From contig CAVIJT010000007.1 of the NCBI GenBank assembly GCA_963643465.1, positions 110,461 to 174,460 on the forward strand: 64,000 nucleotides of DNA. The letters are read 5' to 3'. This document shows, piece by piece, positions 17,995 to 25,617 of the stretch. A model generated the notes under the pieces. That model did not search any database and was not told the origin of the DNA. It was given only the letters and a program-made list of their open reading frames with translations. Both the position numbers and the translations under genes were made by a program. Within the stretch, counting starts at the first letter, position 1; each line of letters opens with the position of its first letter. The stretch comes from CAG-411 sp963643465 (GTDB lineage Bacteria; Bacillota; Clostridia; Lachnospirales; Lachnospiraceae).

Positions 17995-18441
17995 ATGCAA
18001 ATTCGTTCTATGACAATCGAAGATTATCAGGCTGTATACCATTTATGGCAGGGAATTGAAGGATTTGGACTTCGTTCTATCGACGATTCAAAAGAAGGAA
18101 TTTCACGTTTTTTAAAGCGTAATCCTACTACAAGCGTTATTGCAGAAGAGAATGGTGAGATTATTGGTTCTATTCTATGTGGTCATGATGGTAGAACAGG
18201 CTGTTTTTATCATGTATGTGTGAAAAAGGAGCATCGAAATCGAGGAATCGCAAAAAAGATGACTTGTTTTTCACTGGAAGAACTAAAAAAAGAACATGTA
18301 AGTAAAGTAAGCCTGGTTGCTTTTGCAAAAAATACAACCGGAAACGCATGCTGGCACGAACTTGGCTGGCTGGAACGAAAAGACTTAAATTGTTATGATT
18401 ATATATTAAACCCTGACAACATTGTTGTCTTTAACGAATGA
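17995..18441 (+). CDS. GNAT N-acetyltransferase leading the arginine operon
   Basis: A 148-residue acetyltransferase fold. The start is ATG 17995 behind AAAAGGAGAGTGG. An in-frame TTG at 17938 overlaps the promoter -10 and can be dismissed. The acetyl-CoA loop appears as VKKEHRNRGIAKKM (about residues 75-88), preceded by the beta-4 strand CFYHVCV. It is the first gene of an operon with argJ only 16 bases away. It may supply or regulate N-acetylglutamate, or acetylate an arginine-pathway enzyme. This is inference from position; the substrate is unknown, and it is much shorter than ArgA. Confidence 0.82.
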   Translation: MQIRSMTIEDYQAVYHLWQGIEGFGLRSIDDSKEGISRFLKRNPTTSVIAEENGEIIGSILCGHDGRTGCFYHVCVKKEHRNRGIAKKMTCFSLEELKKEHVSKVSLVAFAKNTTGNACWHELGWLERKDLNCYDYILNPDNIVVFNE

Positions 18442-18457
18442 TTAGGAGGACAATATT

Positions 18458-19681
18458 ATGGAAAAAATCAATGGAGGAGTTACTGCTGCCAAAGGATTTA
18501 AAGCTACATCAACTGCTGCCGAAATCAAATATAAAGGCAGAACAGATATGGCGCTTGTATATAGTGTCGTACCTGCCAAAGTAGCAGGAACATTTACAAA
18601 GAATGTTGTAAAAGCAGCCCCAGTTCAATGGGATCAGGATATTGTAAAAAAAGAAGAGTTCGCACAGGCTGTTGTATTAAATAGCGGAATTGCTAACGCA
18701 TGTACCAGCAAGGCAGGACTTGAAACAAACCAGACAATGGCACAGGCAGTAGCAGACGCATTAAATATTCCTTTACGTTCTGTACTGACAGCATCTACAG
18801 GCGTAATTGGTATGCCACTTCCTGTAGATCGAGCAGTAAAAGGCATCAAAGATATGTCAGAAACTCTAAGCGACAGTTTAGAAGCAGGTTCGGAAGCTGC
18901 AAAAGCCATTATGACAACAGACACCATTTCCAAAGAATGTGCAGTACAATTTATGCTAGAGGACAAATGGTGTACCATTGGAGGTATGGCAAAAGGTTCT
19001 GGTATGATTCATCCGGATATGGCTACTATGCTAAGTGTCATTACAACAGACGTAGCTATTTCTAAAGAATTACTTCAAGAAGCAGTGAGCAATGATGTAA
19101 CCTCTTCCTTTAATATGATTTCGGTTGACCGTGATACCTCTACCAACGACAGTCTCATTGTATTGGCAAACGGAAAAGCGGAAAATCTTGAAATCACCAA
19201 GAAAAATGCCAACTATGAAACATTTTGTGAAGCACTGGCAATGGTTACACACACTCTTGCAAAAATGATGGCAGGAGATGGGGAAGGTGCAACAAAGCTT
19301 TTTGAAACTACAATCATCAATGCAAAGACAAAACAAGATGCTATCATACTTGCAAAGTCTGTCATTACTTCAAATTTAGTAAAAACGGCTGTCTATGGCT
19401 GTGACGCCAATTGGGGACGTATCATCTGCGCATTAGGATATTCTGGAGTAACCTTTGATCCAGAAATTGTAGATCTTTATATTGAGAGTGAAGGAACCCG
19501 CCTAAAATTAATGGAAAATGGTATGGCTACCAATTACAGCGAAGAAGAAGCTACAAAAATTTTATCTGCCTCCCATGTAACAGCCATTGCAGATATGAAA
19601 GCTGGAAAAGAAACTGCTACCGCATGGGGATGCGATTTGACCTATGATTATGTAAAAATAAACGGAGATTACCGTTCCTAA
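18458..19681 (+). CDS. argJ: Bifunctional ornithine acetyltransferase / N-acetylglutamate synthase
   Basis: Transfers the acetyl group from N-acetylornithine to glutamate, closing the cyclic arginine pathway; some members also use acetyl-CoA. The 407-residue precursor has the self-cleavage motif HPDMATMLS, with Thr190 as the new N-terminal nucleophile of the beta chain. Other family motifs are KGSGMI, NSGIANACTS near the N-terminus, and DANWGRI. The ATG at 18458 follows TTAGGAGGAC. It is in an operon with argB and argD. Confidence 0.96.
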   Translation: MEKINGGVTAAKGFKATSTAAEIKYKGRTDMALVYSVVPAKVAGTFTKNVVKAAPVQWDQDIVKKEEFAQAVVLNSGIANACTSKAGLETNQTMAQAVADALNIPLRSVLTASTGVIGMPLPVDRAVKGIKDMSETLSDSLEAGSEAAKAIMTTDTISKECAVQFMLEDKWCTIGGMAKGSGMIHPDMATMLSVITTDVAISKELLQEAVSNDVTSSFNMISVDRDTSTNDSLIVLANGKAENLEITKKNANYETFCEALAMVTHTLAKMMAGDGEGATKLFETTIINAKTKQDAIILAKSVITSNLVKTAVYGCDANWGRIICALGYSGVTFDPEIVDLYIESEGTRLKLMENGMATNYSEEEATKILSASHVTAIADMKAGKETATAWGCDLTYDYVKINGDYRS

Positions 19682-19741
19682 ACAAAAGAACAAACCATCA
19701 TCCTAACAGGGATATACATATTAGAAAGGAAGTTTTTATAA

Positions 19742-20650
19742 ATGGAAACAGCAAACATGGAACAAATATTAATTAAAGCACAAACACTAATTGAGGCATT
19801 ACCATACATTCGTGATTTCAACAATAAAAAGGTAGTTGTAAAATACGGTGGAAGTGCCATGATTGATAAAAATTTGGAAGAAAGCGTAATCAAAGACGTG
19901 GCTTTATTAAAATTAGTTGGTATGAAACCAATTATCGTCCATGGCGGCGGAAAAGAAATCAGCAAATGGATTAACATTGTTGGAAAAGAAACTAAATTTA
20001 TAGAAGGATTACGTGTTACCGATGAAGAAACCATGGAAATTGCTGAAATGGTATTAAACAAAGTAAACAAAGGCTTGGTACAACGTATCGAAAAACTTGG
20101 CGTCAAAGCAGTTGGTATCAGTGGTAAAGATGGCGGTACTTTAAAAGTAGACAAAAAATATGCTAACGGACAGGATATCGGTTTTGTGGGAGATGTAAAA
20201 GAAGTAAATAGTGAACTAATTGATTCATTGCTTGATAACGATTTTATTCCAGTAATTGCACCAATTGGTCTTGGGGATGATTACGAAAGCTATAATATCA
20301 ACGCAGATGATGCTGCCTGTGCTGTGGCAAGAGCCATCAAAGCCGAAAAATTAGCCTTTTTAACAGATGTAGAAGGCGTTTGCATGGACCCAGAGGATAA
20401 AGACACCTTAATTTCTGTTTTGACTCTTCCAAAAGCAGACGAAATGATAGAAAACGGCCAAATCAGTGGTGGAATGTTACCTAAGATTCGAAACTGTATT
20501 GATGCAGTAAACAACGGTGTAAACCGAGTACATATTCTTGATGGAAGAAAAGAACACTGCTTATTGTTAGAGTTCTTTACACAAAAGGGTATTGGAACAG
20601 CAATTATTGACGATGAAAGAAAATTATACGAACACGAGATTCAATATTAG
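19742..20650 (+). CDS. argB: Acetylglutamate kinase
   Basis: Phosphorylates N-acetylglutamate with ATP, the second step of the pathway and usually the arginine-feedback point. The 302-residue protein has the KYGGSAM motif near residue 35, IIVHGGGKEIS near 62, the AVGISGKDGG stretch, and the LTDVEGV and GGMLPKI motifs. An N-terminal helix of about 20 residues before the fold (MEQILIKAQTLIEALPYIRD) resembles the extra helix seen in arginine-sensitive hexameric kinases. The ATG at 19742 follows AGAAAGGAAG. argD follows 11 bases later. Confidence 0.96.
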   Translation: METANMEQILIKAQTLIEALPYIRDFNNKKVVVKYGGSAMIDKNLEESVIKDVALLKLVGMKPIIVHGGGKEISKWINIVGKETKFIEGLRVTDEETMEIAEMVLNKVNKGLVQRIEKLGVKAVGISGKDGGTLKVDKKYANGQDIGFVGDVKEVNSELIDSLLDNDFIPVIAPIGLGDDYESYNINADDAACAVARAIKAEKLAFLTDVEGVCMDPEDKDTLISVLTLPKADEMIENGQISGGMLPKIRNCIDAVNNGVNRVHILDGRKEHCLLLEFFTQKGIGTAIIDDERKLYEHEIQY

Positions 20651-20661
20651 GAGGGAATAGG

Positions 20662-21852
20662 ATGGATACACAGCAGTATATTGACAAAGCAGAACAGTAT
20701 TTAATCCATACATATAACCGTTATCAAATCGTTTTAGATAAAGGTGATGGTGTTTATTTATATGATATAAACGGAGATAAATACTTAGATTTCACATCTG
20801 GAATTGCAGTATTTGCCTTAGGTTATAACAACAAAGAGTTTAACGATGCCTTAAAAAATCAAATTGACAAATTAATTCATACATCCAATTATTTTTATTC
20901 TCCACTTCTTGGCGATGCTGCTAAAAAAGTGGTAACTGCTACTGGATTAGATCGAGTATTTTTTACAAACAGTGGTACAGAATCCATTGAAGGTGCCATC
21001 AAATTAGCAAGAAAATATGCTTTTTTAAGAGATGGAAATACCGATCATGAAATCATTTCCATGAAGCATTCTTTCCACGGAAGAAGTCTTGGTGCATTAG
21101 CGGTAACTGGAAACCCTCACTATCAAGAGGCATTCCAGCCATTGATTGGTGGCGTTGTTTTTGCTGAATACAATAATTTAGACAGTGTAAAAGAAAAAAT
21201 TAACGATAAAACTTGCGCTATCATTATGGAAACCGTACAGGGCGAAGGTGGAATTTATCCAGCTGACCAAGAATTTATTCAGGCTATCAGAAAAATCTGT
21301 GATGAAAAAGATATTTTATTGATATGCGATGAGATACAGTGCGGTATGGGAAGAACCGGAACTATGTATGCTTACGAACAATATGGCATCAAACCAGATA
21401 TTGTAACTACTGCAAAAGCTCTTGGATGCGGTGTTCCTGTAGGTGCCTTTGCTGCCACAGAAAAAGTAGCCAAAGCTCTGGTTCCTGGAGATCACGGAAC
21501 CACTTACGGCGGAAATCCTTTTGTAGTAGCTGCAGTAAACAAAGTATTTGATTTATTTGATGAGTTAGATATATTGAATCATGTAAAGGAAACTGCACCA
21601 TATTTAGAAGAAAAGCTAAACGCATTAAAAGATAAATATTCTTTTATTGTAGATCGCAGAGGTCGCGGATTTATGCAGGGATTAGAATTTTCAATTCCAG
21701 TAGCTCCAATTATAAAGAAAGCATTGGAACAGAAGTTAATTTTGATTAATGCAGGAACAAACATTATCCGTTTCGTTCCACCACTCATCATTGAAAAAGA
21801 ACACATTGATGAGATGATTTCCATTTTAGATTCTATTTTAGCAGAGATGTAA
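20662..21852 (+). CDS. argD: Acetylornithine aminotransferase
   Basis: A PLP enzyme that converts N-acetylglutamate semialdehyde to N-acetylornithine using glutamate. The 396-residue class-III aminotransferase has FTNSGTESIEGAIKLARKYA (about 100), HSFHGRSLGALAVTG, DEIQCGMGRTG, and the PLP-binding Lys252 in TTAKALGCGVPVGAF. The ATG at 20662 follows AGGAGGGAATAGG. It is the last gene of the GNAT-argJ-argB-argD operon and is followed by a strong terminator. Confidence 0.95.
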   Translation: MDTQQYIDKAEQYLIHTYNRYQIVLDKGDGVYLYDINGDKYLDFTSGIAVFALGYNNKEFNDALKNQIDKLIHTSNYFYSPLLGDAAKKVVTATGLDRVFFTNSGTESIEGAIKLARKYAFLRDGNTDHEIISMKHSFHGRSLGALAVTGNPHYQEAFQPLIGGVVFAEYNNLDSVKEKINDKTCAIIMETVQGEGGIYPADQEFIQAIRKICDEKDILLICDEIQCGMGRTGTMYAYEQYGIKPDIVTTAKALGCGVPVGAFAATEKVAKALVPGDHGTTYGGNPFVVAAVNKVFDLFDELDILNHVKETAPYLEEKLNALKDKYSFIVDRRGRGFMQGLEFSIPVAPIIKKALEQKLILINAGTNIIRFVPPLIIEKEHIDEMISILDSILAEM

Positions 21853-21855
21853 TGA

Positions 21856-21892
21856 TACAGGGTAGAGAGCTTACTTTCTACCCTGTATTTTT
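21856..21892 (+). terminator. Rho-independent terminator of the arginine operon
   Basis: TACAGGGTAGA (21856-21866) pairs with TCTACCCTGTA (21877-21887), followed by TTTTT. Confidence 0.9.
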
Positions 21893-22054
21893 GCTTACGC
21901 AAGTAGTACGGAAAAAGGAATGCTTGCATGAAGATTTGACAAGCACCGCCATAATCTTAGAAACTCGCAAAATGTGTTTCTCATGATGTATAGAAAGACC
22001 GCATATTATTTCCCTGTTTTGCAAATACTATGACCAAAACAAGGAGGAACATCT

Positions 22055-22489
22055 ATGTTAGGAATCATCATCGCACTAATATCCGGAGCGCTTATGAGTA
22101 TTCAAGGAGTTCTGAACTCAGGCGCAACCAAACAAACTAGCACATGGATAACCGCAATGGCTGTACAATTATCTGCCTTTGTAGTTTGTCTTGTTGCCTA
22201 CTACGCAACAGAACGTAATATAAAAATCTCATCCCTACTTCACGTCACACCTAAATACCTGCTACTAGGAGGTATTTTAGGAGCATTTATCACAATAACA
22301 GTTGTAAAAAGTATTTCCACTCTTGGCACCGCAAAAGCAGAAATGTTTATTGTTTGTTCTCAATTAATTGTTGCCTATGTCATAGAATTATTAGGTATTT
22401 TAGGAGCTGAAAAACAAGAATTTCAATTAAGAAAATGTGTTGGAATTCTAATTTTTCTTATAGGTGTTATTATCTTTAAGTGGAAGTAA
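22055..22489 (+). CDS. DUF606/YdcZ-like membrane protein (DMT superfamily)
   Basis: A 144-residue membrane protein with five hydrophobic helices and small-residue packing motifs (ALISGALMSIQGVLNS, GGILGAFITITVV). These fit the five-helix DUF606 family, single-domain relatives of drug/metabolite transporters that usually act as dimers. The ATG at 22055 follows AAGGAGGAAC. It stands alone. A perfect 12-base palindrome, GTGAATATTCAC (22492-22503), follows directly after the stop codon. The substrate is unknown. Confidence 0.85.
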   Translation: MLGIIIALISGALMSIQGVLNSGATKQTSTWITAMAVQLSAFVVCLVAYYATERNIKISSLLHVTPKYLLLGGILGAFITITVVKSISTLGTAKAEMFIVCSQLIVAYVIELLGILGAEKQEFQLRKCVGILIFLIGVIIFKWK

Positions 22490-22666
22490 TCGTGAATATT
22501 CACAAAAACCAAAGAGTGTGACAGCAAATAACAGAAATATAAAATATAACAGAAAAATATCGTTTTTTTTAAAAAAATGTAAAAAAACTATTGTAATTAT
22601 GAAGAGAAATGAGTAAAATATTAATAGCAGAACTGTATTGTGAGGACCTTGATTAAGGTACAAATT

Positions 22667-23272
22667 ATGAAAATTAATAAAGTGTTCGCATTTATATCAT
22701 GCAGTATTTTTCTTCTTGTTTTTGGTGGAATTTACTATTTCTTTCAATCTAATTCTACCACAGAGGAAAGCGACGTTGTTGTGGTGACTGAAGAAACCGC
22801 AAATTCAACAGAACTCCCAGAAGAACCTGATAACCAGAATGATACTGCTGTTTATGTGCATGTTTGTGGTGCTGTTAAGAAACCGGGTGTTTACAAAATA
22901 AACGCAGCTTCCAGAATATGTGATGCTATCGAGGCAGCAGGCGGTCTTATGAAAAAAGCTGCCGCTGACAATATAAATCAGGCTGAATCCATAACTGACG
23001 GACAACAGATTTATATTCCTTACAAAGAGAAAACAAAGGATGTTTCCATTCTTTCTGAACATGATACATCCACTGACAGTTCAAAGGTAAATATCAATAC
23101 TGCTACATCTGCAGAATTGACAACCTTGCCAGGTATTGGAGATGCAAAGGCTACAAGCATCCTTCAGTATAGAGAAGAACACGGTAAATTTGCTTCTATT
23201 GAAGAGATTAAGAATGTCTCTGGTATCAAGGATGGCGTATATACCCAAATCGAAGCATATATTACAGTATGA
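22667..23272 (+). CDS. comEA: ComEA-type DNA-binding competence protein
   Basis: A 201-residue membrane-anchored protein. I choose ATG 22667 because it follows AAGG and leads straight into the N-terminal membrane helix; an in-frame GTG at 22640 has no ribosome site. After the helix (about 8-24) and an acidic linker come an SLBB domain (VYVHVCGAVKKPGVYKI, about 63-130) and a C-terminal double helix-hairpin-helix (VNINTATSAELTTLPGIG..., about 140-201), which binds double-stranded DNA. In Bacillus ComEA hands DNA to the ComEC channel. comEC lies about 2.3 kb downstream, beyond a two-component system. Confidence 0.92.
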   Translation: MKINKVFAFISCSIFLLVFGGIYYFFQSNSTTEESDVVVVTEETANSTELPEEPDNQNDTAVYVHVCGAVKKPGVYKINAASRICDAIEAAGGLMKKAAADNINQAESITDGQQIYIPYKEKTKDVSILSEHDTSTDSSKVNINTATSAELTTLPGIGDAKATSILQYREEHGKFASIEEIKNVSGIKDGVYTQIEAYITV

Positions 23273-23275
23273 TTA

Positions 23276-23304
23276 ATCGTGTAACAACATCCCTTTTACA
23301 CGAT
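23276..23304. repeat. 9-bp inverted repeat upstream of the response regulator
   Basis: ATCGTGTAA (23276-23284) and TTACACGAT (23296-23304) flank an 11-base loop. It could be an RNA hairpin ending comEA or an operator for the next genes. There is no T-run. Confidence 0.55.
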
Positions 23305-23345
23305 AAGAGCCAAGACAAAGACAAAATAACAATGAGGTGAGTAGT

Positions 23346-24038
23346 TTGGAGAAGAAGGTATTAGTTGTTGATGATGAAAAGCTAATTGTGAAAGGAATCC
23401 GTTTTAGCTTGGAACAGGATAATATGGAGGTGACCTGTGCATACGATGGCGAGGAAGCAATTGAATTAGTGAAGAATAATGATTTTGATGTAATTCTTTT
23501 AGACGTAATGCTTCCAAAACTTACAGGTTTTGAAGTGTGCCAGCAAATTCGTGAATTTTCTAATGTTCCCATCATTATGCTAACTGCTAAAGGTGATGAT
23601 ATGGACAAGATTCTTGGTTTGGAGTACGGTGCTGATGACTATATCACAAAACCATTTAACATTTTAGAGGTAAAAGCCAGAATCAAAGCAATTATGCGAC
23701 GTAGCAAAAACGCAAAAGCAGTAGAAGAAGAGACTGCTAAAGTTGCTGTATTTGAAGAGTTAAAAGTCGATTGTGACAGCAGAAGAGTATTTATCAATGA
23801 AGTAGAAGTAAATCTTACAGCAAAAGAATTCGATTTATTAGAGCTTTTAATGTTTAACCCAAATAAAGTGTATAGCCGTGAAAATTTATTAAATACTGTA
23901 TGGGGATATGATTATCCGGGAGATGTAAGAACTGTGGATGTTCATATTCGTAGACTTCGCGAAAAGATTGAGGCAAATCCTAGCGAGCCTAAATATATAC
24001 ATACTAAATGGGGTGTAGGATATTTCTTCCAGAATTAG
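23346..24038 (+). CDS. OmpR/PhoB-type response regulator
   Basis: A 230-residue two-component regulator. TTG 23346 is preferred because GAGGTGA lies about seven bases upstream; an in-frame GTG at 23337 sits within that ribosome site. The receiver domain has the acidic pair DDE near residue 10, the phosphorylated Asp53 in ILLDVMLPK, and the conserved Thr and Lys (MLTAKG, ITKPF). The winged-helix effector (about 130-230) carries ELLMFNPNKVYSRENLL and the DVHIRRLREKI recognition segment. It is paired with the overlapping histidine kinase gene downstream. Confidence 0.93.
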   Translation: MEKKVLVVDDEKLIVKGIRFSLEQDNMEVTCAYDGEEAIELVKNNDFDVILLDVMLPKLTGFEVCQQIREFSNVPIIMLTAKGDDMDKILGLEYGADDYITKPFNILEVKARIKAIMRRSKNAKAVEEETAKVAVFEELKVDCDSRRVFINEVEVNLTAKEFDLLELLMFNPNKVYSRENLLNTVWGYDYPGDVRTVDVHIRRLREKIEANPSEPKYIHTKWGVGYFFQN

Positions 24039-25512
24039 TAACACCAAATTTCGTTTTTTACGGTCACTAAGAGTACAGCTTTTAGCTGTACTCATTCTTG
24101 TTGGAGTTTTCTCCACAGGAGTAATTAATTGGGTTATTTTATCTTCCTATCGTTCAGAAGAAATATCTCAAGTTTCTTCTAACATAGAACATCAAAGTGA
24201 AGATTTGATACAAATATTACTTAAAAACGATTTTTTTTCCAAAGATAAAATCGTACAAAATCAACTAGAAATCAGCAATTCTATTGCTGTCATGGAAGAT
24301 ACTTACGCAGAACGTATTCTTTTGTTACGAGGTACTGATGTCATTTTCGATTCCACACAGACCAATGGAACATCTATAGTTTCTAATTATGTAGTAGATT
24401 CTGCAGAGCAGATTCTTAGCGACAAAGACTTTTCTGCACTTAATGACACCTTCCATTCACAATCTTCTATTTCCTATGAAACAAAAGGTTCCCTTTCTTG
24501 TGTTATTCCAGTAAAAGACGGAACTACAAACATAGAAGATGGGAAGTTTGTACTTGTAACAACCAATTTGAACCATATTTTATCTGGTTATAAAAATACA
24601 AAAGAAAAAATTCTAACGCTTGAAGTGATTTTACTTGTTTTGTTAATTTTGTTTGCATTTTTCTATTCTGGCAATGTTATCAAACCTCTTCGGGAATTGA
24701 CTGCATATATCAGCCGAATTACAGATGGTTATCTAAACGAAAAAGTTACTATGAAAAGTTTTTCCGAAGTGGAAGATGTAGTAGATTCCATCAATAGTAT
24801 GACAACCAAACTGGAAACACTAGAAAGTTCTCGTCAAGAGTTTGTTTCCAATGTGTCACATGAATTAAAGACTCCAATCACTTCTATAAAAGTATTGGCA
24901 GACTCACTATTACAGCAGGAAGATGCACCTGCCGAATTGTATCGTGAATTTCTTTCTGATATCAATGCAGAAATCGAACGTGAAAACAAAATTATTACAG
25001 ACTTACTTTCATTGGTTAAAATGGATAAAACCTCAAGTGAGCTAAATATTTCATCCATTAACATCAATGAATTATGCGAGCAAATTTTAAAAAGAATCAA
25101 ACCAATTGCAGCCAAGCGAAATATAGAGCTTATATTCGAAAGCTATCGTCCGGTATTAGCCGAGGTAGACGAAGTAAAACTTTCCCTGGCAATCAATAAC
25201 CTGATTGAAAATGCCGTAAAATATAACTATGATAACGGCTGGGTAAGAGTTTCGCTAAATGCAGATCACAAATTCTTCTATATAAAAGTTGCCGACTCCG
25301 GAGTAGGAATTCCAGAAGACGAACAAGAAAATGTATTTGAACGTTTCTATCGTGTAGACAAAGCTCGTTCCAGAGAAACTGGAGGAACCGGACTTGGACT
25401 TTCTATTACAAGAAATGCTATTTTGGTACATCGTGGTGCAATCAAAATATATAGCAAAGAAAAAGAAGGAACAACATTTACCGTTCGTATCCCTCTTACT
25501 TATATCAATTAA
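24022..25512 (+). CDS. Membrane sensor histidine kinase, non-canonical start codon
   Basis: Partner kinase of the preceding regulator. The coding frame is open from 24019, and its first membrane helix (VQLLAVLILVGVFSTGVINWVIL) is encoded at about 24076-24144, well before the first in-frame TTG at 24205. Between the in-frame stop at 24016 and that TTG there is no ATG, GTG, TTG or CTG. The start is therefore probably ATT 24022 (six bases after GGGGTG) or ATT 24034, which overlaps the regulator stop. Then follow an extracytoplasmic sensor of about 150 residues, a second helix, HAMP, HisKA with SHELKTPIT (His encoded at 24859) and HATPase (NLIENAVKY, DSGVGIPEDEQ, TGLGLSI). Confidence 0.85.
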   Translation: MSSRISNTKFRFLRSLRVQLLAVLILVGVFSTGVINWVILSSYRSEEISQVSSNIEHQSEDLIQILLKNDFFSKDKIVQNQLEISNSIAVMEDTYAERILLLRGTDVIFDSTQTNGTSIVSNYVVDSAEQILSDKDFSALNDTFHSQSSISYETKGSLSCVIPVKDGTTNIEDGKFVLVTTNLNHILSGYKNTKEKILTLEVILLVLLILFAFFYSGNVIKPLRELTAYISRITDGYLNEKVTMKSFSEVEDVVDSINSMTTKLETLESSRQEFVSNVSHELKTPITSIKVLADSLLQQEDAPAELYREFLSDINAEIERENKIITDLLSLVKMDKTSSELNISSININELCEQILKRIKPIAAKRNIELIFESYRPVLAEVDEVKLSLAINNLIENAVKYNYDNGWVRVSLNADHKFFYIKVADSGVGIPEDEQENVFERFYRVDKARSRETGGTGLGLSITRNAILVHRGAIKIYSKEKEGTTFTVRIPLTYIN

Positions 25513-25517
25513 AAGAA

Positions 25518-25544
25518 TTTTATACGGGGATTTCCCCGTATAAA
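25518..25544 (+). terminator. Stem-loop after the kinase gene
   Basis: TTTATACGGGGA (25518-25529 region) pairs with TCCCCGTATAAA ending at 25544, a stem of about 12 bp with a very short loop. There is no clear T-run. Confidence 0.55.
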
Positions 25545-25617
25545 GTTCTAATATCTAACAAATAGGTATCTATTTATTCTACTATTTCCCTATATAAAAC
25601 GAAAGCAGGTATTCCAA

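Noticed and set aside
21936..21941. Perfect TTGACA before the DUF606 gene
   Set aside because: No acceptable -10 hexamer at 16-18 bases; not called as a promoter.
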